64,000 nucleotides of DNA. Source: Spisula solida (taxonomy: Eukaryota; Mollusca; Bivalvia; Venerida; Mactridae). Position 1 is the first letter of the stretch. Every line of letters begins with the position of its first letter. Below the pieces are notes generated by a model, which was not told the DNA's origin, searched no databases, and saw only the letters and a program-made list of their open reading frames with translations. The position numbers and the translations under genes are program-made. The stretch covers positions 39,965,097 through 40,029,096 of the forward strand of contig OX365959.1 of assembly GCA_947247005.1 (NCBI GenBank). Reading direction: 5' to 3'. Positions 49,473-60,310 of the stretch are shown here, one piece after another.

Positions 49473-49550
49473 GAATAAGGATAGCCAATCATATCGCCTG
49501 TTACTGACCAATAGTTTAATATGATGTGATCTGATTGGCTGTCCTTATCC
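49473..49550. repeat. Inverted repeat containing two CCAAT motifs
   Basis: GAATAAGGATAGCCAATCAT at the left pairs with ATTGGCTGTCCTTATCC at the right, with a few mismatches over 23 bases and a spacer of about 32. Confidence 0.65.
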
Positions 49551-50362
49551 TTAAGTCAAGTAATATCAATATGGAATACTAGTATCACCCAAGGAGAGGT
49601 CGGGAATATTTTGTTTGAACAACTTGAGCGTACAACAATTTATATGCCACAACAAACATAAGTTATGAGCCTCTAATAGGGTTACTACGGTATAAAATAT
49701 ATTCCCAGTAAATTTTCTATTAATTATCCAATTCCACACAATTACCGCAATTACTCAATGTAGTTAATTATAAACAGTAAATATGTCTTATTTTATAAGA
49801 CAAGAATATTCTACATCAAGAGATATAAGTACTATATGATGTTTATATCGCCACCAGCAGACAACTGTTTGTGGAAAATAAAGAACTACAAATACACAGG
49901 AATGGCTTTGATGAAATATAAGGCCACGCCAAATTATTGAGCGTTTAGTAAACAATACTTACATTCTGAAATGGTAACCGAGGTTGAAAATAACGTTTTC
50001 CCCATATTAAAAGTCATAGCCAATGTCCTAGAGGCTGTAAATGTACAAAAGGCGGTATTTTCTTTTTTTTGGTGGCCATCTTGGACGCCATCTTGGAATG
50101 GTAAAACAATTCCTGATGGTAAATCACAATCATTGACGAACATAAGCTTGTTGAAATGACCAATAGGGTTCTGCCCTTTTCACTAGTAATAGTCAGCCAA
50201 CTATAAATTTAAGAGTTATCGCAATTTGAAAACTAAAACTAAAACGAAAAATTGTATAGAAACTTCTAACATTCTTGGTACATGGATGTAACATTCTTTC
50301 TTCTTTGTTTTTTCAACACCATTGTCACTGTTAGTCTTTCTGCATTTTGTCTTTATAGTAAA

Positions 50363-50587
50363 TACTGTAAAAACACATGTTTTCTTGGTTATTAAATTTC
50401 GTTGATTTTGATAAAATGCATTTTGGTGAGGTGGTAAATTCGAGGATTACAAAACATGTAAGGGTACACCCATGTTCTGTATTTAAGAGGTCGATTAATC
50501 GTGGGGATAATATTTCGTGGTTGAGTTGCAACAATAAAATCAATGAAAATTCAACTCCCTCGAAAAATCATGAATGATTTTACAGTA
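50363..50587. mobile_element. MITE of the TACNGTAAAA family, copy 2
   Basis: It starts TACTGTAAAAACACATGT and ends TGATTTTACAGTA. The interior matches the copy at 24886, including AATCGTGGGGATAATATTTC. The two overlapping open frames here are incidental. Confidence 0.78.
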
Positions 50588-50952
50588 CTGTATATCTTAC
50601 GCAGCATTTGTATTAGATTATGAGATGTGCAAATAAACAAATGTTGCACAAATTGATAAAACAAGCAACATTGTCTGTTTTCCTAGCATTGTACAGATGT
50701 GAACTGAGTGTATACCCTATGGGTAATATTGTGCAGCATTGATAATATGAGTAATTATAACCATAAAACATATGTAACTGTAATAAAAACGATGTAAAAC
50801 TATTTTATATTGAGTTACCACTTCTCTTGTGATAATTTAGACGTCGTGTTTTATCCCAGCATTAATGTGAGTAATATATAATATATGCCTATGCAATACC
50901 CCACCCACTGTAGAACAACGTGATACCGTTACTGATATATTAATAGAGCTTG

Positions 50953-51201
50953 CTATTGTGGTAAACGACTATTAATAAAAAAATATCGCCTATGCCTGCT
51001 TACAACTACGTCATGAAATATAGAATCGGCAGTAATTTTGTTACATATTTGTGTAGCTAAATAGATACCAGTTACTGATTGTCCCTTATGTTTTCTAGCA
51101 TGTACATAGGGCAATAACAAAGGACCCCACCAGAGTCTGTCTGTCGTGAACTTCTTAACTTGGTAATTTTCTTTAATTCCGCCTCGACAGTGCGCATCCA
51201 T
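50953..51201 (-). other. Unassigned open frame of 83 codons
   Basis: The minus-strand frame contains KKFTTDRLWWGPLLLPYV and runs to a stop at 50953. I do not recognise it. It lies just downstream of another minus-strand frame (51252-51782) in a different phase. Together they could be remnants of one gene or transposon, or chance. Confidence 0.2.
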
Positions 51202-51251
51202 ATTGTTTTATGTCTACCATGTTTCCTCTTGCTTTCAGGTACGAATATGGA

Positions 51252-51782
51252 TTAGTTAAAGTCCTCCCTCGTGGTTACTCCTAGGTGGTGTCCCCTATCT
51301 ATCACCACACGGAACTTGACTTTATTTTCTTTCTCTACAAGTGTCGCACGAAGAATTATTTGCATGATGAGCAAAACATTTGCTGTCAACAGGTGTATAC
51401 AAACCTCATGTGACACCCATATAATAGTGATTCGAAGAAAGTCAATGCTCGTGTTGCAGAAATGGGAGCCGGTGAGAGTTGGCTGCTGACACAATTCAGA
51501 TCCGGATTGTATCTGAGGGTCATATCACTCTGTGGACTTATCTACGTTATTGTGATCCACATGCGGAAAAATGTTGACATTTTCTTGCGGAAGAGCAAGT
51601 TGCTGGTGGATCAATGACACGAATGACTTGCAAAATGTTAGTGCTTTTCTAGTTCTGATGTTTCTTTGGAGTGCTGCCTTCCCATTCTCGTTCACCAGAG
51701 TATTCTTCACCAGTGATATCAGTCTGGGAATTTGGCTAACCACTGACTGTATGAGGATGTGCCTTCCCTGACCGATTTTTTA
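51252..51782 (-). pseudogene. Possible broken coding segment with one in-frame TGA
   Basis: On the minus strand a single reading frame stays open from about 51779 to 51252 except for one TGA at 51525-51527. The translated parts include NTLVNENGKAALQRNIRTRK before the stop and KENKVKFRVVIDRGHHLGVT after it. A frame of about 175 codons with one stop is unusual in this AT-rich window, where stops are dense. No domain is recognised. It might be a pseudogene, an exon with a sequencing error, or chance. Confidence 0.3.
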
Positions 51783-53669
51783 CACACACAACAGGGGGAT
51801 AAATTATCATATAAAGGGAATTCGAAACACAAGGACAGTTTTAAATTTGCAAAGTCATGTGAGACATTGAAAATTTACGATGCAATATATTAAAATACAA
51901 ATGAGTGCACGTTGTATTCTGAATGCAAGATATACAAGCAGTATTCATTCTATTAACTTTACCACTCTTCCTACAATAAATTAACCTTCTTTCTTCGTCT
52001 ATATTCAAAGCAAAAACACCTCCAAGCTAAGCCTATATTAAATAAATACAATATACCATAGTATGAGACCACCATACAAGATAACGTTATATTAGATTTC
52101 TTAACTGACAAATATTCATAAATTAGTTGAAACAAGACTGACTCGATGCTCGTTTCAACGTTTCAATTTTATTAAGTCTTCATCGGGAATTTCAAATAAA
52201 AATTCGTCCTTTGACGAAGGGTAGAAGAATGGTATAAGTCTGTATATTGAAGTGGGTTAGTCAAGTAGCCATAAAGTCAGGGGATATTTGAAATAAAAAG
52301 ACCAACTGGTTTGTAATGAAGGAGCTATTTGAAGTGTTTTATTTGACTCTGGGTGCCTTCATGACAAGTATGGTTTGTATTGTGTAAACATGGATGGATG
52401 TTTGGTAGAAGATCTAACATAGTTCCGTTATTTCAAAGACCCGGTAATCTGTTGGCTATGAAGATTGTACATCAAGCAGGCCACTGAGACAATTAAAACA
52501 CGGGTTATGTTGGACATTGATTATTCGAATTAGCCATATTCGAATTATCGGTAGTATTCGTATTAAACCTTGTATTCAAATAGTTTCAAATATCAGCCAG
52601 CTTTTAGATTTTGTCATTAAACCAAGGCTGACTAGATACATGTAATATACTCGATGCATATTATGCAGATTGCTACATTTTATTACATGTCTTGTGTTTT
52701 TCCCCGATATTCAATGGAGGTAACTACAACACATACTTAATTATACTTACACGAGTTACCCCTCCTGGTAAATGATTACTGTAGGATGGTTTCAAACAGT
52801 TTTGTCCCCACTTTTTTCAGTTTATTATTCTAACCTATGTTTCATTACATTGGCCAAAACAAACAAAACAATCGTTATCAGTAAATATGTCAAATAAAGA
52901 TTTAATATACGTCATTGTTCAAAAGAAATGAAATACATTTACAATTTGTTAACCGCTGTATTAAATATGTTATCTGTTGACAGACTCAAACATGCAGTTA
53001 ACTTTGAAATATTGCCCTTAATTATTCATTCAGTCAAATCCCCTGACAAGCATCAAGCCACACTGGAAATCCAACATCAAAAGAAAACCACGGACCCCCT
53101 AATACTTTTAAATATGTACACGGTATATTGTTATCATTGTATAAGCAAATATATGCACCCGACAGCGAGATATTAACGTGATGTTTCACACATACTTTGG
53201 ATCATTTCAATATACTTATCTGTGTAATTCAACACAAAGAATAAAAATTAACTAATATACGTTTCCTTCAATTTATTTACTTTGGCTTAAAATATTAATT
53301 TTAGGCAGATAGTTTCAATGTTAAATTTGTAATTCAAATATTGATCGCTGATTGTGCAATCTGTTATCTTGGTAAAGTGAAATATTCTAACGAAATTAAG
53401 CGTTAACTAAAGATTGGATGAAAGTTTGAAAATGATCTTATAGGAATATATGGGGAATTCCAAAGTGCACTTTAAGTATTAACAAAACACTTCCTGTAAA
53501 GGTAATGGGTTCCGGAAGAGAAGTGGGTTAAACATAATGATTTAAAGCAAGCTTTCCTTGGATTTGAATTATCGTTGCTTTTAGTTTAAATATTTTTTGT
53601 CGCATATATTTTAGAATTTAGAAAACTCGTCAAGAAATAAATGCACTGTTGGTTTATCGGCTTTATTAA
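51783..53669. other. AT-rich DNA, nothing firm
   Basis: A cluster of TTCGAATTA-like words lies at 52528-52560 and an inverted GGAGGTAACT pair at 52714. The 82-codon frame at 52928 is unremarkable. Confidence 0.45.
52714..52766. repeat. Inverted pair of GGAGGTAACT motifs
   Basis: ATGGAGGTAACT and GAGTTACCCCTCCT form a small inverted repeat around an AT-rich loop. The motif recurs across the window. Confidence 0.5.
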
Positions 53670-53785
53670 GTCGGACAGGGAAGGCAGCACTCAGCTTAAC
53701 CAGCTGAGCACAGAAAACATAAAAACATACAAGGCACAATGCCCAACACACAACCGAACGAGAAAATGATCCGCACAAGTCAGTC
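53670..53785 (+). repeat. Dispersed repeat (GGCAGCACTCAACTTAACC family)
   Basis: GGACAGGGAAGGCAGCACTC followed by AGCTTAACCAGCTGAGC is the best match to the copy at 2876. Confidence 0.65.
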
Positions 53786-53814
53786 TGTCCCAGCTTTTAC
53801 AAAACTGAAGGAAC

Positions 53815-54010
53815 TAGTTTCAGCCGATCAACAGGCTGAATGTCCAAGCTGAATGACATAGTTTCCAAAGTAAAACGGATGAATGACCTAGTTTTAGCTG
53901 TCTGAAGTCCCAACAAGTTAAGGAATAACAGTATAACTGAAAAGCTGAATGCCATGGTTTCAGCTGAATGACCTAGTTTCAGCAATAAAAAAGCTGAAAG
54001 CGTCAGCCAG
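53815..54010. repeat. Degenerate repeats of GAATGACCTAGTTTCAGC
   Basis: Four or more imperfect copies occur near 53839, 53880, 53946 and 53967, irregularly spaced. The minus-strand 90-codon open frame crossing them is not convincing as a gene. Confidence 0.5.
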
Positions 54011-54034
54011 ATGACATACAATTCATCATAAACT

Positions 54035-54114
54035 TCGGATATGTCGAGAACCTGGTTTATCTCGAGCATTTGGCTTGTCCCTATGGGTCCTCGAGATAAC
54101 GAGATTTTACTGTA
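54035..54114. mobile_element. Possible MITE end with CTCGAG palindromes
   Basis: TATCTCGAGCATTTGG and CCTCGAGATAACGAGATTTT followed by ACTGTA resemble the terminal part of a TA-flanked MITE. The ACTGTA end fits the other families here. The left end is uncertain. Confidence 0.4.
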
Positions 54115-55524
54115 GTTTCAACAAGTTTATTGCCTTAGTTGCATGATCCAGCCACAAGAAGCCTCGCTGACTGACATATCATTTGGTGTGTATGAATGCC
54201 TTGTATAGTAGACATCTAGTTGTCGTACGCCTTTTTTTCAATATTTTATAACTTAATAAACCATTTTAACCAATTTAAGCCTTTGCAAACAACTTGCCGT
54301 GTATCTTGTGTTATATTGATATTTGAAAGAATCAGTGATGCTTGTAGAACGGGTGTGTAGAGTTTATTCTGTGTTTTGCTATATCCTCAAAATATCTTGA
54401 ATGACTAGCATTTTTATGGGGGCGTGACACAAGTGGGTGTTTTTGGCGACAGTAACAAGGTAAATACAAACAAGCAAAAATGTCAGAGGAAACCTTATTG
54501 GCCACATAAGAGTATTGTAGGCCTATCTTAAACATCTTTTTAACCATATCCAACGTTTTATGATACGTCTTATAGCTTTTATGTAACCAACAGAAATATT
54601 TTTACGTTTTAAAAATATTACACTTTACATTGTACATCAAAGATATCATTTTGAAAGACACCTGTCTTTAAACAAATATTTAATCAAAAACATAAAGAAT
54701 GCTTTCTGACATTTGAAAAGTAACGTGGTATGAAGTGAACCACATTCCTTCAATTTATCTCTGTTGACGATCGGAGCACGTGACAATCGAGGACCCTCAT
54801 GCATGTCTAAACCCACCAGAACTCAATAAATGCATCTTTGTGTCCACAATTCGCACACTGATCACAAAATCTACACCAAGCTGCGGTCGTGGTATTTCAG
54901 TATTCAGTCAGGTTTTAGCACGGCTTTCTGAATTTTGTGATTTTACATCAAATATTGTATGTTTTTATACATTTTCGGACCATCTGGGCTTATTCATGTG
55001 TTATCAGTTTTAAACAAACGAGAACACGCAATCTTTGTTTCCCTGACGTCATAATTTACTGACAAAAATCAGTTAAAGTCACATTCTCTCTCCCAAAACT
55101 ATTTCCCGATCATCCAGTAAATATACTAAATACAAAGACTAAGGATGTTTTCCACAAATGACCTATAATTGACGACCGAATGTCAGCTATATCTGCCGAA
55201 ATAATATGCCAAAAATCATATTTGGTAAAATGTATGGATGACAAAATACTAATTTTGCACGAGTTGCTCCCCTTAGACTTCAAATTATGCATTTATTGCT
55301 TACATTTCTTATTTTTTTAACAAACCAACTGGAGGCTTTATTTCGTTTTCTTCCATTTTATGGTGTTTTCCACCTTTGGGACTAATCAAAGCTGCAAAAG
55401 TGCTCAAAATGCATCCTTTTGCAAATAGGTTGTCACGTTATTACTTTTTGAAAATAGCCATTTAAGGCATGATGGGACTTTAAATAGATACATGCGTCCG
55501 TTCAACGTCTTCGTATCACTTTTT
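54115..55524. other. Intergenic DNA, nothing identified
   Basis: Small frames at 54332, 54780 and 55110 show no recognisable features. Confidence 0.45.
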
Positions 55525-55750
55525 AAACTTCTGAAGCATCTCAATCTGAGCTAAATCTCTTCTCAAATATTTTATTGTCACGTGTCTTTGATTTTAAGAT
55601 TTTCCATGGGAGGCTGTATACTCAAAATCGACACCACATAACAAGAACATTATTCTGAGTATATTATCTCAAATCTAGACTCTCAGATTTTAGCCAAATC
55701 TCAATTTGAGGTGAGATTTATTCTTGAGATGCCTGGGGGAAATTGGGACC
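55525..55750 (+). mobile_element. MITE, GGCCCCGATCTCC family, copy 4 (degenerate left end)
   Basis: CTGAAGCATCTCAATCTGAG at the left and TTGAGATGCCTGGGGGAAAT at the right match the other copies. The outermost left bases have decayed. The interior keeps the CATTATTCTGAGT segment. Confidence 0.75.
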
Positions 55751-56368
55751 TGGACGCATCACAAAATGTGCTCCGAGAGTAAAAACATTGTCAATGAATT
55801 AAATGCCAACTAGCACCTTGTACTGATTGTTAAGTTTGCATAAAAACAAAAAGCCTACTCATGAACTATTAAAAACATAATTTAACTGCTATCTAGTAAA
55901 CCGTCACCATCGCAAGAATGGAGATCAGACTTCAATACTAACAGAATGAAATGTTAATTTGAGCTGTGATGTCCACTTGCGATGTGTACAGTCTTTGTTT
56001 GTAAGGGAGGCAACTGTTATAAGATGTTCAGTACAGTTTCAAAACCGATTGCTTCCCTTGACAGTGATATAAATGAACTTTGAGTAATACATGTATAATG
56101 TTGAAAGGGGATGTACCCGTAGATTCTATCTTTTTATGCCTTAGACTAACGATATCACATTAACATAATAACTAGTTTTATACTCTTCTGAAAACAACAC
56201 AGGTGAACCTATTGCTAAATGAACAAATTATTTATTCAAAATGCCTTTTAACACCAAAACCTCGACAATATTGGTTACAATTTGTAAAATATGGCAACAT
56301 CTACTTTAACAGGAACAATCATTTTATTACAATACATTTTTATACTAAATTCTGTTGTTTAAATTAAT
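55751..56368. other. Flank downstream of the tRNA gene
   Basis: It contains one AAGGGAGGCAACT motif near 56003. Nothing else was seen. Confidence 0.4.
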
Positions 56369-56373
56369 AAAAA
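56369..56373 (-). terminator. Pol III terminator of the tRNA-Ile gene
   Basis: A run of five T on the minus strand begins about six bases after the discriminator base of the tRNA. Four or more T is the standard RNA polymerase III stop signal, so this supports an active gene. Confidence 0.8.
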
Positions 56374-56378
56374 TTTCC

Positions 56379-56486
56379 TGCTCCAGGTGAGGCTCGAACT
56401 CACAGCCTCCGCATATCTCTTCCCTCGCAAGCAAGGTAAGGTACTGTCTATAAGTACGGCGCGCTAACCGATTGCGCCACTGGGGC
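56379..56486 (-). tRNA. tRNA-Ile (anticodon UAU) with a 34-nt intron
   Basis: Read on the minus strand, this folds as a full cloverleaf. The acceptor arm is GCCCCAG/CTGGAGC, the D arm is GCGC...GCGC, the anticodon stem is CCGTA/TGCGG and the T arm is GTGAG/CTCAC around TTCGAGC. Position 73 is A. The anticodon loop reads CTTATA, then the intron, then A, giving anticodon UAU (isoleucine, AUA codons). The intron occupies about 56415-56448, after nucleotide 37, the usual eukaryotic site. A TTTTT Pol III stop lies just past the 3' end. The sequence closely resembles animal tRNA-Ile-UAU genes, which commonly carry introns. The first pair of the anticodon stem region differs from the vertebrate gene but still pairs, which suggests constraint. 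One oddity is a C3-A70 mismatch in the acceptor stem. A recent pseudogene is the alternative. Confidence 0.88.
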
Positions 56487-57438
56487 AGTTGTCTTGCACC
56501 AAAGCTAAACTATATAAATTTTAATTCATACGTATTCGTCATGTATTTTAATCAAACATGTAAGATGACTAGTTTGGTATAACTCGATTAATCAGGTTGT
56601 GTATATAAAACACAGCCTATAAACCAAATCACTGTATGACTTATTGAGATACTATACAATTATACTTGTATGACTTATTGTGAGAAAAAGCATATATGTG
56701 ATTTCCGATCACTGTATGACTTGTTGGAAGACTATACAATTCAATGTGTATGCCTTGTTGCGATAACCGGAAGTTGACTCGTTTATACACTGTGAAAGCT
56801 TAACTACAGGTATATACATTTTAATTCATTTGCCACATACAAAAATGTACATAGGCCTACAAAATAGTCATACGTGTATTATAACTAGCTTGCTACTTAT
56901 CATCGTTTATTTTGATTTATTATATGCATGTACATGTAGTTAAATATACAGTTATATGACTAGGGTAAAGGGGAGAATCATCCCAAATTGCCACGATGAG
57001 GCATATAATTTTTATAGATCACAGGGCAATAAAATAGACATTACCTCTCAGCAGTCGTCCCTATCATATTACCACACTGGTCAGTGATACTAGCAACACA
57101 TGTGTGAAATGATAAGGTTGCCGTGATCTGATAACATACAGAGTTTTAGAACAGAAATGTATTTCTACGAGTATAAATGTATAATCAGCATTGTTTTACA
57201 AAATGATATCTATGATAAAAATTTATCAAAATTTAACAATATTTCAATATGTGAATATTTTAACTTTAATGAACAAGGTAAAACATGATAAAAGAAATAA
57301 TAAGTACTTTATTCTAAGACTTTATTCTTTTTAGTTTAGGAGAAAGTAGTAATTACATCATGACTGTGTAGTGTCTGACAATTTGCTGGTTTTTTTTTTA
57401 TTTAATTATAAAACAGTAAAACAATTCCAAACTCTCTT
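56487..57438. other. Upstream flank of the tRNA gene
   Basis: A phrase TGTATGACTTATTG recurs near 56633 and 56669 with weaker copies near 56713 and 56751, a loose local repeat. Confidence 0.4.
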
Positions 57439-59177
57439 TTTAGCTCATCTGATTTTTTGAAAAGAAGATGAGTTATTGCCATCACTTGATCGTCGTCGGC
57501 GTTGCACTGATTAAGTTTTATGTTTAGGTAAACTTTTCTCATAAACTATCAAAGCTATTGCTTTGAAACTTGCAATACTTGTTGAACATCAATACCTGAG
57601 CCTGAGTAAAGCAATACCCATTATTGTGATCTGTATTTTGCGAGAATTATTGCCCCATTTTAGCTCCACTATTCGTAGAATAAGGGGAGCTATTGCAGTC
57701 ACCCGAGCGTCGGCGTAACACTTTTGTTAACGTTAAGGTACAGGTTTTTTAACCTCTTATATTCTCTAAGTCCTTTGATATATTGCTTTCATACTTTGCC
57801 TACTTGTTTGCCACCATGACCCCTGGCCCAACCCATATGCAGGAGTAGGTAACTCTATCAGGCATTTTGTTGAAATTATGCCCCCTTTTTCTACTTAGTG
57901 CAAATAGTGCAAATGTTAAAGTTTAGGTACAGGTTTTAAACCTCTAATATCTTCACATATTGATTTACATACTTGTTCACCATCATGACCCCAACCCATA
58001 CACAGGGGTAGGTAACTCTATCAAGCATTTTGTTGAAATTATGCCCCCTTTTGGACTTAGATATGCAAATGTGAAAGTTTAGGTACAGGTTTTTTAACCT
58101 CTAATATGTTCAAAGTGCATTGATATGTTGCTTTGATACTTTGCATACTTGTTCACCATCATGACCCCAACCCCTACTCAGGAGAAGATAATATTTAGCA
58201 TTTTGTTGAAATTACGCCTTCTTTTGGACTAAGAAATGCTTATTTGTTTACCTTCATGACCAAGAGGACCTACACATGAGTAGGTAATGGTCCTGCATAA
58301 TGTGTCCAAATTATCCCCCTTTTTCGACTAAGAAGCCCCTACCTCTACACAGCAGAGGGTAATGCTGCTGTTATGAAGCATTTTGTTTTGATTATATAAT
58401 GATTGTACTATCCCAGCATGGCGCTGCGAGTAGTGGAGCGCGCTGTCCGTGGACATCTCTTGTTGAACTTAGAAAATAAAATGCCTTGGTTAATTTTTGT
58501 GTTTAGGTCCACTTTCTCTTAAACTATCAGAGTTATTGCTTCGAAACTTGCAACACATGTTTACCATCAATATCTGGCCCTGTCAAACAAGACCCACAAC
58601 TCTGACCTGCATTTGGAAAGAGATATTGCCCCTTTTTGGACTAAGTAAATTCCTTCCTTAAGTTTTTTGTTTAGGTCCACTTTTCTCAAACTGTGTGAAA
58701 CACTAAGGGGACTATTGCTTTGAAAATTTCCACACTTGTTCACCATCAATACCTGAGCATGTCAAGCAAGACCCAGACTCTGATCTGCATTTTGCTGGAG
58801 TTATTGCCTCTTTTTGGACTTAGAAAAGCCTAGTTTAAGTTTGTTTTTAGGTCCAGTTCTCATACGCTATGGGGTCTATTGCTGTTAAAAATTTTCATCA
58901 TCAATACCTGTCCATGTCAAGCATTAGACCCATTACTCTTGATCTGCAATAGTTATTTCCCCTTTTTGGATTAGAAGATCTTGGTGAAGTTGTTTAGGTT
59001 AACTTTACCATAAAATATTAAGCTATTGTTGAAACGTGCTACACATTTGCACCATCAATACCTTACTTTTTAAGCAAGACACATTACTCTGTCCTATGTA
59101 ATGCAATGGTAATGGGCCTTTTTTACAGTGACAATTATCAGATGAGCGTCTGCACCCGCAAGGCGGTGCCCTTGTTT
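57439..59177 (+). mobile_element. Rolling-circle-like repeat with about five internal 170-bp units (outer element)
   Basis: It starts TTTAGCTCATCTGATTTTTT, where CTCATCT pairs with AGATGAG to form a hairpin. It ends TCAGATGAGCGTCTGCACCC, GCAAGGCGGTGC and CTTGTTT, with a GCACC/GGTGC hairpin just before the end. Internal units repeat TTTAGGTCCACTTTTCTC, TTGCTTTGAAACTTGC, CACCATCAATACCTG and CCCCTTTTTGGACTTAG. I recall this family as common in bivalves. Absence of TIRs, a hairpin near the 3' end and TT-like flanks suggest Helitron/Helentron relatives, an inference. A related element at 57660-58464 interrupts it. Confidence 0.68.
57660..58464 (+). mobile_element. Second rolling-circle-like repeat inserted in the first (inner element)
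   Basis: It begins TTAGCTCCACTATTCGTAGA, with a terminal hairpin closing at GGGGAGC, then TATTGCAGTCACCCGAGCGT. It ends GCGCTGTCCGTGGACATCTC and TTGTT, a layout parallel to the outer element. Three to four internal units of about 160 bases carry AGGTACAGGTTTTTTAACCT, CACCATCATGACCCC and GCATTTTGTTGAAATTATGC. The outer element's CCCC-AT and GAACTTAGAAAA pieces lie on either side, so it inserted in a T run. Confidence 0.68.
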
Positions 59178-59417
59178 AAATAAAATATTAATCGATGTGG
59201 GCGGCCCACGGGATGACATGTGAAATATTGGCTTAAATGTTATTTAATGAGACTATCATGTATAGACTATGAGTCCAGTCTGAAACTCGAGAGAAAAATT
59301 ATTCTTATGAAAATCGGAAGTGGTCATGTTGACAAAACTGAAGTTGAAAAAGCTTGAATTTCCATAAGTAAAGAGTAGTTTTCAGACAATTTTTTCTGGA
59401 TGTATGTGTTAACTACG

Positions 59418-59991
59418 TAAAGCCTCGTTTCCATGAAGCGTAAAACCTACGCGTTTTCGTTGCATATTTATTCGGCACGTAACACGTGCCGGATAAATAT
59501 ATTTCGCTTCAGTCCATATTGCATATTGCCGTTTCCATTGACGCGTTTTTCAGCGCGTAATATTTTACGTGCCGAAAAAATTCGCTTCGGGTAGCAAATT
59601 TTTACGCATGTACAAGCGTAAAATGGCCTTTGAGGTATAAATTGACGTAGTTTCCTCAATTTAAGTAATGTTATATTGACGCCACTCATCTAAAATTGCA
59701 TGAATTCCGTTTAACAGGTTGACAACAAGCTCATAGAAGTATCCCTGTCTCTTTGAAAAACATGAAAAAATTATATGACCAAAAACGCAACCACCATCTT
59801 CTCCACCTCATTATCTTTCAAATGGGCTTTTTGTATGACCTAGAAGGCCCATGTTTCTTTAAAATATAGATGAAAGGATAAAAACGCGTCAGTTTTCAGC
59901 TTCATAGAAACAGTTTTTCGGCGCATATTTGGGAATAACGCGCCGAAAAAATCAGCTCCGCAAAAATACGCTCCATGGAAACCCAGCTTTA
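59418..59991. mobile_element. 574-bp inverted-repeat element with CpG-rich palindromes
   Basis: The left end TAAAGCCTCGTTTCCATGAA and right end TCCATGGAAACCCAGCTTTA are inverted repeats. Inside are several hairpins, including CGGCACGTAACACGTGCCG, and TTTTTCGGCGC facing GCGCCGAAAAA. CpG density is higher than in the surroundings. It has no coding capacity. The superfamily is not assigned. Confidence 0.7.
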
Positions 59992-60160
59992 GTCTTGCGA
60001 CGCTAACTTGTCCATGCCGTTTTGAATTACTGTAACAATATTTTGCATTATATATTGAATGACCCTCGTATGTAATACTTCAATAGTATCAATTATAGTA
60101 GGTCTGTAATACTTGAAATGAGCATAATCGGTTAACATAATTGTAAACTAAGGTAGTGTT

Positions 60161-60310
60161 TAGTACAACCTCTGTAGAGCAACACACTTTCGATACTGAA
60201 CATATGGTCGTTGTTAAAAGGTTGATGCTCTACAGAGATTTAATTTATGTCTGCGGCTTAGGGGGATTAACAAGGTTGTTACTTTACTGAGGGCCGCTCT
60301 GGAGCTGATC
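60161..60310. mobile_element. Degenerate MITE of the ACAACCTCTGTAGAGCAAC family
   Basis: The left end TAGTACAACCTCTGTAGAGC is well preserved, and an internal GATGCTCTACAGAGATTTAA is its partial complement. The right end near GCCGCTCTGGAGC is weak. Confidence 0.55.

Noticed and set aside
53797..54069. 90-codon minus-strand membrane-like protein
   Set aside because: It runs through degenerate repeats of GAATGACCTAGTTTCAGC and a MITE end. The hydrophobic appearance comes from repeat composition.
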